Shown here: one piece after another, positions 9,001 to 18,800 of the stretch | Layout: the number at the start of each line of letters is the position of its first letter | Numbering within the stretch: position 1 is the stretch's first letter | Source: Pseudomonadota bacterium | GTDB taxonomy: Bacteria; Pseudomonadota; Alphaproteobacteria; Micropepsales; Micropepsaceae | NCBI GenBank assembly: GCA_021808875.1 | Contig: JAKBAU010000001.1 | Span: forward strand, 1-50,980 | Direction: 5' to 3' | Length of the DNA: 50,980 bases | Notes under the pieces: model-generated | What the model was told of the DNA's origin: nothing | The model's database searches: none | Seen by the model: only the letters and a program-made list of their open reading frames with translations | Translations under genes and position numbers: made by a program

Positions 9001-12000
9001 AGCTTCACGCACCGTGCCGCCCAGGGTTTGCAGCCGGGCCAGCAGCGCCTTGCGCGGCTCCTCGAGCAGGCCGTTCACGCGGTCCCGCACGTCCTGGATT
9101 TGGTCGCGTGCCGACCCGAAGTCGAGAATCTGCTCGGGCTCGACCTCCTCGGTGCGCGCCTCGAGCGACACCTCGGCGGGCAGCGTGTCAGGGGTGATGC
9201 GGTCCAGCACGGCGAAGATGGCGCTGGCCTGGTCGATGCGCACCAGGCTGCCCATGCGCTGGACCTTGTCGATCATCCGCCGCGTGTCGTCGAGGCTGTC
9301 CTTGAGGTTCGTTCGCCACGTCTCGAGGTTGGCGTCGCAATGGTCCGCCATTTGCGCCCGCGTGCCGTCATCTACACCGTAGAACACCCCCGCCTGGATA
9401 AGCAGGCGGGCCGCGATAAATGAGCCGTCGGAAACGCGGGCGCGCACGGCGTCGTCGAACCCGTCGTTGCCGGGCAGCTCCGGGTTAGCCGGGGCCGGAA
9501 GGTCGAGCATGGTGTTCACGATGGCTTCGGAGCGGTACGGCGATGGCAGCCAGCTCGATCCATAATGCAGGCCGGGCAGCCAGAGCAGCGGGCCATGCAC
9601 CGCGAGTTGATGGTCATAAATGCCGACCGCAACGAAGCGTCCGTCGGCCGCGTTCTTGAGCCGCGTGAGCGCGGAAATGGCGAATGCGCAGGCGGCAGCG
9701 GGAAGCCGTCCGGCCTGGACGGCCAACCTCTCGAGCGCGTGGATAGCCTTTTCCGCACCGCTGCTGACCGATTGGGCGATCCGCTGCACCGCCGTCTTGT
9801 GTCGCGATGTCCGGGCCGCGGACAGCGCGTCGACTGCGTCGACATACTCGGCCGACAAGGCGGACAATTCCTCGAACGCCGAGAGCAGCCGCTCGCGGGC
9901 GGCGCCGTCCAGCGGCTTGGGCTTGATGGTCAGGCTGACATCGATCCGCTCGGCCAGCGTCATGACCTTGCCCCGGTCGCGATACTCTGCGGTGAACGCC
10001 CGGGCCGCCGCTACATCGTTGGCCGCAATCCGGGCTTGGTATTCACCGATCACGCCGTTTCGCATGTGCAGGTTGGCGCGGATCCGGTTCGCGGGCGCCC
10101 AGTTGAAGTGCATCTTGGAGAAGGCGACGATGTTGTTGAGCACCGCCTGGCGGCAGGTTTCCACGTAGCGGTCGTCCGCCATCTCCTCGCTCACGGTGCG
10201 TAGCAGCGCGGGCGTGATGGAGCCGAACCGGGCACTGTTCGCCACCGCCGCGCGCAGATCGCGGAACGCCTCGTTCAGCTCGGCCGTGGTGTCCTCGATG
10301 GCGGCCGTGCCGAATGCGGCGGGCAGGCTCGGATGGAACAGGGCGAGCTCGGCACAGGCTGCGGACAGGATGATCCGCCGGGCAAGCGTCGCCTCGTTGT
10401 CGTCCTGGCATTCGTTGACCGCGGTGATCGCCGCCTGGACGACGCGCTCCAGCAGCGGGCTGCCCTGCATCGCTACGTGGCCGATATGGCCCGCCATCGC
10501 CGCCAACCGCAACTCCGCCGCGGAGAATGGCACGCTCTCCATTCCAGGGAAGACGGCATTGGCAGCGCGCCGGAGCTGATACGCGGCCCCAAACGCCTGT
10601 GCGGCGACAAGATCGGTCAGCTTGTCGGCCACCGCCGCCTTCATCGGATCGACCTCAGCCGCCTCCGCGCTCCTCTCCGCCTCGGCGTCCCGGACCTCCG
10701 CCATCGTCCGGCTGCCCTCGCTGCCGAGCGCTGGCAGCAGCTCACCGCCGCCGACGGGCGCCTTGTCGGACATGACCGGTTCCACAGCTCCGGGCCCGGC
10801 AGCATCAGCCGCCTTCGTTTCTTCAATCATCTCGAGGCCGGGATCGTCCGGCTGGTCCTGCGCAGTGTCGTCCGGACGATAGCCTTCCGGCTGGCCACAC
10901 CCGAGTTCCGTCACCGTAGCGGCCACTGTGGCACGGACTTCCGTCTCACCCATCCGGGGCGTCGACCCGCTATCAGCGGCCTCCGGCGCCGCAGCGGGCG
11001 AAGGACGGGTGGCCGATGCCGCCGCGTGCGCCGCGTTCTGGACACCGTCCGTCAGGATGGCACCGGCGGCGTCCAGGCGCGTGGCAGACGTCTGAATAGC
11101 GCCCTCCATCGCGTTCTTGGACGCGCTCAGGTCCCCCCACATCGCGAACAGCCGGGCGTCGTCGGCCTTGATGAAGAGGACACGGGCATGGGCCTCCTGC
11201 GCCTCGGACAGGTTGGCCTCGGCATCGCCGATCAAGGAGGCCGCCTCCTCGAAGATGCCCGGCTCGACCATCACGCTGCCGGACAGGGGGCCGAGACCGC
11301 CTGACATGCTGAATGCCAGCGGCTTGGGCAGGGCAGCGAGGCCCTTGATCACGGACTGGCCGCGGTGGACCAGCGGTGCTGCGTCCACCAGCCTGGGTTG
11401 TGCGGCCTGCCAGGCCCGGAGTGCCGCCCGCGCCTGGCGGAGCGGCGGCATGGCGGCCCACAAGGCCTCGGCGGCTGGCTCGCCCTGCCTCGCTTCGGTT
11501 GCTGCCCGAGCCAGTAGCGCCATCGCGCTGCGCCAGGCCGCTAGCGCACCCGCGGTGGAGTCGCCTGCAAGGGATGCCGCCTCGGTGATGTGCGGCTCCG
11601 CAGCGATAGGTCCGGGCATATCGGCATGCAGTCCGCCTGACACCAAGGCTGTGACTGCGTCGGGATGCTCGGCCTGGGTCGGTTCGATGTCCGGCTCGGG
11701 TGAACCGGCGCCTGTCTCGCCAGGGCGTTCCGTGCCCGCCGGATCGCTCCCAGGATCTTCGGTGCTGGCACCCGTCAGAGTGGTTGCGTCGCCATCCTCA
11801 TCGCAGATGTCGCTCACCGACCCAGTCTCGTCCACTTCTTTCGGAGGCAGGTCACCACCGCCTGGCTTGCGATGATGCATGGCCGTCCACACGGCCGGGA
11901 ATACATCATGCTGCATATCGGATGTCGCGCCATGCTCTGCCATTGCACCCATGAACGCGCTGAGTTCGTCCAAGCCGCACGTCCGGACCGTGTCGGCCAT

Positions 12001-15000
12001 CCCCTTGGTCCAGCCTTTGCTGAGGACCTCAAGGTAGGCGAGCGAGAGCGCATCCTGCCGGTGACCGTTATCTGCCAGCAGGCGGACGACCTCGAACGCT
12101 TTGCGCGGCTCCTTCCGCTTGGCACTACGATGCGCCGTCTTCCCGATCTCCGACTCCCAACGATAGGCATGGAGGCGGTTGTTCAGGATGCTGAAGGGAT
12201 GGAACTTCCGCTGCTTGTTCTTTTCCAGGGACAGGTAGACCACGTCCATGATCACGCGGAAGGCGAGAGGACGCTCCAGCGACCGGACGATGGCCTCGGC
12301 CGCCTCGCCGCCAAAGGGCCTCTGCTCGGGCCATTCGTATCCGGAGACCTTGCCGATGATGGCGCGGTAGCGTTGGACGTCCTTCAGGATTTGGTTGTTG
12401 CTCGGCAGGCTCGTCACGCCGCACAACCACCCTGCATCGACGAAGGACGGCACCGGCACGAGAGCCGTCCTGGCCGCCTCCAGCCAACCCGATTTGCTCT
12501 CGTCCTGTCCCTGCACGCTCGTCTCCTTTGCTTGGGCCACGGCGCCTGTGCGCACGACGGCATTTCCGTTTGCTGGGTCACGCATCCCAGGAAGCAAACC
12601 AGGTATCTCGAATCGCCTTGCGCCGGGCGCGATGTCCGCGCCCGAGACTCTGGCCGGGGTGCTCAGCGACGTGCTGTTGACCAGGGTCACGGCCAGGGAG
12701 GGACGCAGCAGACGCGACCACGGCGGGAGCAGCGTCAGCGGTGAAGTGGGACTCTCCAGCATGCGCTGCGTCGGCGCAATGCCCTCCCCGCTCCCGGTCG
12801 CCGGGGTCAGGACCGCCAGCATGCCGTCTTCGGCCTCGACAGCGTCGAGCAGCCCTTCCTCTCCAGCTCCGGCGGGCTCGGCGTCGTCTTCGAGGTCCGA
12901 CACCGGTTCGCTTGTCGGCAAGGCCGCCTCGTCATCCTCGGCGTCCAGCTCGTCGATGGTGAAGCGGGCCATGTAGTCCCGCGCCTTGGTCTCGAAGAAC
13001 AGCGGCGCGGGTAGCGTCGTATCGAGCCGGGAGTGGCCGTAGCCGCAGCGCAGGCTGGCAACCAGATGAGCGATGGACGCCGGGTCATCGCCCGGCGTCA
13101 GGAACGCAACGGTCACATCTATCGCGTTGGGCAGCCGGTAGGGCTCGTCCGAGATGTCCAACGCCAGCCCGGTGACGACAGTGTTGGCGCTCACCGGCAC
13201 TGGAGCGCCAAGACCGCGGACCTTGTCGGCGGGAACGAATGTGTTGAGGACTCGGTAGACGCTCAAACCACGCGGCGTCTGTTCCAGGTAGCCACCGGTG
13301 ACCCAGTAGTGCCGCGCCCGTCCGGGCTTGGCGCGTGGCAACTCGATGGTCTTGGCGACGGCGGTCGGGCAGTAGCGGATCGTCTCGCCCCCAAACGCCA
13401 TGCGCGTCTGGTCATACGTCTCATAGCGGACTGTGGCCCTCTCGAGCACCCGCCCAGCCCGCTTCGTCCGGATGCGCACCAAGCGCGCCGGTGCCCAGTC
13501 GCCCGACTTGTTCATGTTCTCGGGCCCGATGACCGGTGGCCCATCGATCTTCGCATCGGTCAGCCATGGCCAAAGCCCTGGGGCACTCGTCGAATCGAGC
13601 ATGACCACCGGCTGGTCGCCAGCGGCCACGGCGCTGTCCACGATCTCGGCGACGAAGGATTGGTAGGAGCGGCGCTGGACGTCGATGGTTGCTCCCAGTG
13701 CCGCGCCGCTGAGACCCGCGATCTGCTTCATGGCCTCGAAGAAGGGCACCCAATCGGGTGTCCACTGCATGGCCTGGTCGAACCAGCCAACCCGCGCCGT
13801 GGTCTGCCCGGTCCGGACGTCGATGCGCGAAGCCAGGCAAATCTGACCTCCCTTGCCGCCGTAGCGCAGACGGGCCTGCGTCACGAGCGAAATACCGATG
13901 ATGCCGCGAGGCCGGGTGCCCGGCACGGGGAAATCGGCGTCCATCAGGCTTTGCACTTCGGAGACGAGGGCCGAATGGCCGAACATCAGGTCGTAGACGG
14001 CAGCCTGGATGCGATGGAGATAGCGCGCCAGCCCTCGCCAGCCCCCCTCGGCGGGGAGCAGGTATTGCACGTTGGCATTGCCTGCCATCGCCAACGCATA
14101 GCGGCCCGCAGGCTTGTTGACGTCATCGTCGTGCTTGCGGTCATACCATTCGTCCGCCTGGACCAGTGCGTGGCACCCGTCGTAATTCGCCGCCAGGTCG
14201 GCCGCGAGCCCGCTCCAGGCTTCGACGCGGGCCGCGAACCGTTCGGCAGCCTTCTTGTCGGCCTGGGGCAGCGTGGCGCGCGGTCCGTGCACGTCGCGCG
14301 GCAACTGGCGCTCGGCGACCACGATCCGCGGTCCAAACAGGCCGTTGATGGTGGCGCGCATCAGCATGCGTTCGCTTTCCCGGCGCGCGACGATGACGAT
14401 TGTCGGGAGCGAGTCGCCGAAAGCCCGCCGGATCCGTTTCCAGTTGGCGTCCTGGAGCGACACGAGGATGCGACGCGCCTTGTCGGCGGAGGTCGGAGAA
14501 ATCTCAGGCGGCTCGGCGCCGTCCATCAGCATGCGGGCCGCCTCGACCAAGTCCTCCTGGCCGAGCTCGTTACTGCCCAGGGCCACGGCGAACTCGGCGA
14601 CCAGTCCTTCGGCCTCGATCGCCTTGTGGTAGTCCAGCGCCCGTTTGGGGATCCGCCGGGTCGCGGCCTCCCCGAACGGCAGCGGCCGCATGCCCATCGG
14701 CGCCAGCGCCGCGGCGATGACATCCAACAGGTCAAGCTGGTCGCGCGTGCTGGCACCCGCACCGACATGGGCCCTGCCGTCCCGCTGCGGTGAATAGGGG
14801 ATGCCCATGAACACGTCCTGCCCGCGCGCCTGGACCATCTCGGCCATCGGCCTGGCAAGATCGGCCCGCACCGCCATCGCCTGGTGCAGGTATTCCGGCG
14901 AGCCGGGCTCCTCGAGGACGCCTGCCCGGACGGGCACCACGAACTCGACCGCCATCGGGCCGCCGAGCCCACCGCCTCCCACTGATCGGCCCATAAGATA

Positions 15001-15837
15001 GCCGGTCAGTGAGCGCTGGCGGCGCAGTTTGGCCGTGGACGGCAGGTCATCAAGCCAGCGCCGCCGCGAGGCGCGCACGGTGAGCAGCGGCCGTCCCAGG
15101 TATGGCGCGGTTTCGATCGCGAGCGTGGCGACCATCGAAAAGAGACCGCCCGACTTGGCCACCGTGGGCCATGACTGAAACTGGACCTCGTTGCCGCTGC
15201 TGCGCCCCCGAACAATTCGGTAGACTGGGCCCAGGCCGGGGAACAGCTCCAGCCCTTCCAGGCGCCGCGACACCTCCTGGAGGACAGGATGGCGCAGCCG
15301 GTCAAAATCCTGCGCGGTTTCGGGCAGACGCAGCAGGTCTGGTTGCCCATGCTCCGTCGTGAAGGCCTGGCCCGGGTCGCAGGCATCGTCGATGCCGTCC
15401 ACCAATGCCTCGTCGAGATCCAGCCTTTCGGCCCACGGACGGAGCACCGTGCCCACCCAGGTGCGCAGCACGCTACAGAGCCGCTGGTCGCTGTCGCCTG
15501 CTGTGTCTTCGGCGACATGCATGAACGGGAAGCCGTCCTCGCGCGTCCAGGGGCGACCGAGATCGCGCGCCAGCATCACGCAATCCGGCAACTGAACCTG
15601 GATCGCCGCTCGCAGGGATGCATAGGGCAGCGACTTGCCCTCCGGCTTGCCTGTGTCCAAAGCGGCGCGCGCCATCTCGCGCAGGCGGCTTCCCATCAGC
15701 CCGCTCCAGGCCAAGCGCGTCGTTGCGACCGACAAGGCTTCCGTCGGCTCGAACAGCAACGCGCAGGCGACGGATTCGCGACGCTCGGCCCCGATCTTGA
15801 ACCGCCGGAGGAACAGCGGATTGGGCGCTTCACTCAT
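6085..15837 (-). CDS. Giant pPIWI-RE / STAND-like ATPase fusion protein (3,250 aa)
   Basis: One uninterrupted frame. Residues 1-~960 read as a prokaryotic PIWI of the pPIWI-RE family: an N-terminal X-type region, a MID-like part, then an RNase H-fold domain with VVMLDSTSAPGLWPWL (D748, WPWL 756-759), RYCPTAVAKTIELP, and a C-terminus ending LPAPLFFETKARDYMARF. Residues ~960-1020 are an acidic linker and 1020-1325 an unrecognised region. Residues 1325-1730 are low-complexity and helical stretches, and 1735-2420 mostly helical. Residues 2420-2535 look Rossmann-like and run into MFFGRETEIRKIV, followed by a STAND/ORC-like ATPase: Walker A GGRRLGKT with K2579 and Walker B LLLLDEAD (D2659, E2660). 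A winged-helix-like tail completes it. pPIWI-RE proteins are proposed guide-dependent defence nucleases or R-loop sensors. The start overlaps the helicase stop by 8 nt. Confidence 0.85.
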   Translation of the reverse strand: MSEAPNPLFLRRFKIGAERRESVACALLFEPTEALSVATTRLAWSGLMGSRLREMARAALDTGKPEGKSLPYASLRAAIQVQLPDCVMLARDLGRPWTREDGFPFMHVAEDTAGDSDQRLCSVLRTWVGTVLRPWAERLDLDEALVDGIDDACDPGQAFTTEHGQPDLLRLPETAQDFDRLRHPVLQEVSRRLEGLELFPGLGPVYRIVRGRSSGNEVQFQSWPTVAKSGGLFSMVATLAIETAPYLGRPLLTVRASRRRWLDDLPSTAKLRRQRSLTGYLMGRSVGGGGLGGPMAVEFVVPVRAGVLEEPGSPEYLHQAMAVRADLARPMAEMVQARGQDVFMGIPYSPQRDGRAHVGAGASTRDQLDLLDVIAAALAPMGMRPLPFGEAATRRIPKRALDYHKAIEAEGLVAEFAVALGSNELGQEDLVEAARMLMDGAEPPEISPTSADKARRILVSLQDANWKRIRRAFGDSLPTIVIVARRESERMLMRATINGLFGPRIVVAERQLPRDVHGPRATLPQADKKAAERFAARVEAWSGLAADLAANYDGCHALVQADEWYDRKHDDDVNKPAGRYALAMAGNANVQYLLPAEGGWRGLARYLHRIQAAVYDLMFGHSALVSEVQSLMDADFPVPGTRPRGIIGISLVTQARLRYGGKGGQICLASRIDVRTGQTTARVGWFDQAMQWTPDWVPFFEAMKQIAGLSGAALGATIDVQRRSYQSFVAEIVDSAVAAGDQPVVMLDSTSAPGLWPWLTDAKIDGPPVIGPENMNKSGDWAPARLVRIRTKRAGRVLERATVRYETYDQTRMAFGGETIRYCPTAVAKTIELPRAKPGRARHYWVTGGYLEQTPRGLSVYRVLNTFVPADKVRGLGAPVPVSANTVVTGLALDISDEPYRLPNAIDVTVAFLTPGDDPASIAHLVASLRCGYGHSRLDTTLPAPLFFETKARDYMARFTIDELDAEDDEAALPTSEPVSDLEDDAEPAGAGEEGLLDAVEAEDGMLAVLTPATGSGEGIAPTQRMLESPTSPLTLLPPWSRLLRPSLAVTLVNSTSLSTPARVSGADIAPGARRFEIPGLLPGMRDPANGNAVVRTGAVAQAKETSVQGQDESKSGWLEAARTALVPVPSFVDAGWLCGVTSLPSNNQILKDVQRYRAIIGKVSGYEWPEQRPFGGEAAEAIVRSLERPLAFRVIMDVVYLSLEKNKQRKFHPFSILNNRLHAYRWESEIGKTAHRSAKRKEPRKAFEVVRLLADNGHRQDALSLAYLEVLSKGWTKGMADTVRTCGLDELSAFMGAMAEHGATSDMQHDVFPAVWTAMHHRKPGGGDLPPKEVDETGSVSDICDEDGDATTLTGASTEDPGSDPAGTERPGETGAGSPEPDIEPTQAEHPDAVTALVSGGLHADMPGPIAAEPHITEAASLAGDSTAGALAAWRSAMALLARAATEARQGEPAAEALWAAMPPLRQARAALRAWQAAQPRLVDAAPLVHRGQSVIKGLAALPKPLAFSMSGGLGPLSGSVMVEPGIFEEAASLIGDAEANLSEAQEAHARVLFIKADDARLFAMWGDLSASKNAMEGAIQTSATRLDAAGAILTDGVQNAAHAAASATRPSPAAAPEAADSGSTPRMGETEVRATVAATVTELGCGQPEGYRPDDTAQDQPDDPGLEMIEETKAADAAGPGAVEPVMSDKAPVGGGELLPALGSEGSRTMAEVRDAEAERSAEAAEVDPMKAAVADKLTDLVAAQAFGAAYQLRRAANAVFPGMESVPFSAAELRLAAMAGHIGHVAMQGSPLLERVVQAAITAVNECQDDNEATLARRIILSAACAELALFHPSLPAAFGTAAIEDTTAELNEAFRDLRAAVANSARFGSITPALLRTVSEEMADDRYVETCRQAVLNNIVAFSKMHFNWAPANRIRANLHMRNGVIGEYQARIAANDVAAARAFTAEYRDRGKVMTLAERIDVSLTIKPKPLDGAARERLLSAFEELSALSAEYVDAVDALSAARTSRHKTAVQRIAQSVSSGAEKAIHALERLAVQAGRLPAAACAFAISALTRLKNAADGRFVAVGIYDHQLAVHGPLLWLPGLHYGSSWLPSPYRSEAIVNTMLDLPAPANPELPGNDGFDDAVRARVSDGSFIAARLLIQAGVFYGVDDGTRAQMADHCDANLETWRTNLKDSLDDTRRMIDKVQRMGSLVRIDQASAIFAVLDRITPDTLPAEVSLEARTEEVEPEQILDFGSARDQIQDVRDRVNGLLEEPRKALLARLQTLGGTVREADIDRVRGLIASSDDLVTAGEYVGFLEEGGALPERASGNRRYHAFFPVVPDALVKLGKSSLDEVKRAIETGTDLPGLPYSHIPAASRAEAVERLDVWRDLRRRVERGDQAQAVQPLLDRLFTAARMSPVVLSPATNGPKLPPKTYVAEMRLSLPQDKASLLLPDFGSLVGFSYRIAIAPKLPSDGEMAALCRDAGTFGTMVVVTSVIDSERRLQLQKSCLEHNRRVLVLDEAVLFYALSEAEFRPLTLIECTQPFSFAAPYKDYGNSPVPPEMFFGRETEIRKIVDRMGSCIVYGGRRLGKTALLRHIRAQHSDTENGGSTVVGYANIRDGGAAQNPIWEAASRDLTAIFGTPVRTGAEFRTRIEKWLEEDSKRRVLLLLDEADQFIEGDSKQQFTEFSELQRLMDNSFRRFKVVLAGLHNVTRIVRTENSPLKQIASDPQRIGPLMDKELPDAERLVTRPLAALGYEFKNRSDVWRILSHCNYYPVLVQTFCAGLLSSLMEATVRRTRGGTGEITDRQVRDAIENEDIRREIEEKFAYTIREIDPRYELITCIVAEQILRDTQSGRADEGMTAVQVLDGAATWWPVAFEHPNSLETVKDLLDEMVGLGVLRQTPSGAWALRSHAILRLLGDENHVTSSLLSFEKRPAPPAFDPRSMRKTLSLPKEEPNYPCPLTWGQEHDLGTGTSALSVVFGSTLADVGYVGEALRGAEALSPEGVKKAVVVRSFTDLASFTGMIRSLARAGAPTLLVVDLRSQWDFAWLEVASKQGAVKDGVIRIVFVGGAEHALRWACNPRKAKLPGVQTVSLQPWADAYLGHKLGEGNLPPDRFARDIRHITGGYNRLMSWVFIGFSGHNHDRFAKHLERTEARIAKIPDLLSEAGLTASMADLFARLAEWADGNGRIGTEEIRICAEEAPGGLAITGPQAIQFGVTMGLLEPVAARPGEDPEHRVYAIAPIVLAALNQRQARLEVA

Positions 15838-18800
15838 CGTCTTCTGCTCCGTCTGAGAAACTCACCCCGTCGCAGCCTTCCAACGGGTGCAGGAACGGCT
15901 CGTAGAGTGAGCGGTAGATCTCGCGGTCGACCGGGTCAGGGTCGGCCAGGCGCGCCCGCAGGATGTCGCGCATCTTGACCAGCATGCTGGTCTCGCCGCT
16001 GTCGCGGCGCCGCTCCGTGTAGGCCGAGTTCGGCGCCCAGGCCGCGTCGGCGAAGATGACGCGCGCCGGGCAGCCGTTGCGCATGGCCCGGCCGATGGTC
16101 TGGAGAACGTCGACCATGATGTCCGCTGTGAACGGCGTGTTCAGCGGCCCCAGGCGGCTGGCCATCAGCGGAAAGCGCAGCAGCCGCCGGGCCGTCCGGT
16201 TCAGGTCGCGCCGTGCCACCGCCCAGGCGGCCGTGACCTGGGCATGGGTGGCTCCGGGCGGGAAGGCGTGCATGTCGAATTTGAGCGTCGCCTCGCCTGC
16301 CAGGCCCGCCACAAGGTCCAGGCTTTCCGTCGCCGGATGCGGCCGCGTCAGGAACACCATGGTGCCGAGCAGCGCATCCCGCCGCCGCGGCCCGCGCTCG
16401 AAGACGATGTTGACGCCGCGCGCCAGCGCCTTCATCGGGAAGACGAGCGCACACCAGTCGTCCCGCAGGCCAATCCGCTCCACCTGGGCGGCGGTGATCC
16501 AGTCGCCCTCGTTGCGCTCCGGCGGGCTGTTGGTGACCGCGATCACCCTTTCGCCCAGTGCGGGATGGCGGCGGCGCAGCCAGTCCTTGATGAGCGCGAC
16601 CTGGGCGTAGCTGTTGACCACGAGTCCGACCTTGCGGCCCGGATCGAAGTCGGCCGTCATCCGCTCCAGCAGCGGCGTCTCGCCGGACGCGTAGTGGTCC
16701 ACCATCGCACGCAGGATCCGGTCGCGGCTGCCGAGCGGGGCGCCGCTGAAGCGCAGCGGCCGCGCCGGATCCTCGGGGTCCGGGATGGGCGCGAACGTGT
16801 AACGGCTGCGCCGCCAGGCGGCTGTTTCCTCATTCCGCCGCAGGATGAGGTCGGGTCCGGCCGGGATGTGAAAGGTCGGGCTCTCGGCCAGGAACGAGGT
16901 GGCGCTGGCCAGGAGGACCGCCGGGCCCTGGTCCCGTCCCTCGTGGCGCAGGAGCTGGTGCAAGCGGTAGAGCAGCACCCGCGGCGCGCCGCGGAACGTC
17001 ACGTATTGCAGGCGAACGGATGGGCGGCTGCCTGACTCGTCATAGTGGAAGCGCAGCCCGGAGAGACGTCCGAGCAGCGCCTCGGGGATCACGCGGGCGA
17101 AGTCCTCCGAGATGCCCTGGCGGAACAGCGGCTCGCGGTGGATGCCCTCGGCGACCATGGCCTGCTGGGCTGGCACCAGCGACAGGAAGCGCAGGATCAC
17201 CGTGGTCACGCCGACCAGGAACTGGAACAGCTCCGTCCGCTCCCCGGGGCCGAGATGCGGCTGCGGCTCGATCAGGCCGAATGTCGCCTGGCGCAGTTCG
17301 TCCATCAGCCCGTGCCGACGGGTCGGCAAAGGCTCCGAGATCCAGTCCCGGGTCAGCGATGCGATCACCAGGCCGACCGCATCGACCTCTTCCGGCGTGC
17401 GTCCCAGGTCCTGGGCCACCCGGTCGCGGTCGAACTCGTATTCGTCCGTGGTCGCGTCGGTTTCCGTCCGGTGGTACAGCGCCCGCCGCAGGCAGCCGTC
17501 CCAGAAGACCTGGATGGCGTTGAAGCGCCGTTCCTCGGCGACGCGTTCCGTGGGCGGCAGCACCGTGATGTCGGGCGGGCAGAACAGCGTGGTCAGCACG
17601 TTGTTGCCGGTGACAAAGGTGTCCTTGAACCGCGCCATCGGGCCTTCGGCGCCGTTGCGGCGGCGGTCGTCCTGGAGCATTGCGACCAGGGCACGGTTCA
17701 GCGTCGCGAAGTCGGACGCGGCCGAGCTGTAGTTCTGGACGTTGCTGGCCAGCATGTTGTTGCGGCCCGCCGCCATCGGCGAGAACAGGTCCTGGATGAG
17801 GTGGTGCTCGTAGCTGTCCGTGCTGCCCGTCAGGTTGAGCGAGGCGATCGCCTTGCCGTCCAGCGACGCCTGGGCGCCGTCGGCCTCATCCACGATGACC
17901 AGGTCCGACGCCATCGCCGCCGCCTCGAAGTAGCGGAGCTGATCGTCCGCGAAGTGCGGGCTGATGCGCGTGTCCATCGACAGCACATGGCCGAGCCAGA
18001 TCTTGCGGTGGACGAGTTCGCGCGGCGCCTTCAGGCGGCCGCAGGCGCCCGACAGCGGGCACAGGTGCTTGCTCTCGCGGGCCACCGGCGTGCCGTCCTG
18101 CCTGAGCCGCCGTTGCAGGACCCGGGTGCAGGGTGGCGACAGATGCGGGAACGCCTCATGGCCTTCGGGGTCGGTGTCGAAGGCTGCCAGGGCGCAGGTC
18201 AGGCCGAGCAGGTCGGCGCCCGCCACCGTGCGGCCGAAGCCACGGCTTTCATCCGCGCCGAGGCGTTCAGCCAGCTTGCGCGCATGGTTGATGCGGGTTT
18301 CCGGCGACTGGCCGACGAGCAGACCGACATCGGCGCCGTAGAAGCGCAGATCGGCCAGCAGGTTGAGCGACATCTCGATGGACGGCAGCAGCACAACCGT
18401 GCGGTAGCCGTGCTCGTCGAGCCAAACCAGCAGCAGCACGATCAGCGTGGTCTTGCCAGTCCCCGGCAGGCCGATCAGGTGCTTCAGCCCCTCCAGCCGG
18501 ATGACGTCGGTGTCGCGCAGGACGCCCCGCCCCCGGTCCGGCGTGAGCACCTCGAACTTGCGCCGCCCATCGGCTTCGCGCAGGCGTGCCAGCCAGTTGC
18601 CGCGGGGGCGGACAGGGTCGGCCTGGTCGAGGGCGTCGAGCCGCGCCGCCACGGCCTCCAGGTCGGCGAGCGGGATGACGATGGGCCCGCGCGGCGGGCG
18701 CGTGACGTCATGGTGGTCCGGCGTGGCTGGGGCCGCGATGCCGTCCATTTCGACCGTGATGCGATCTGCGCCGTCCACGGCGGCCTCGAGTACGGCCATC

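Noticed and set aside
6106..9423. 1,105-codon open frame on the plus strand
   Set aside because: It is the antisense shadow of the giant minus-strand gene in high-GC DNA; its product is arginine-, histidine- and glycine-rich without any domain, while the minus strand has clear P-loop motifs.
13033..14793. 586-codon plus-strand open frame
   Set aside because: Antisense of the pPIWI-RE module; no recognisable protein features.
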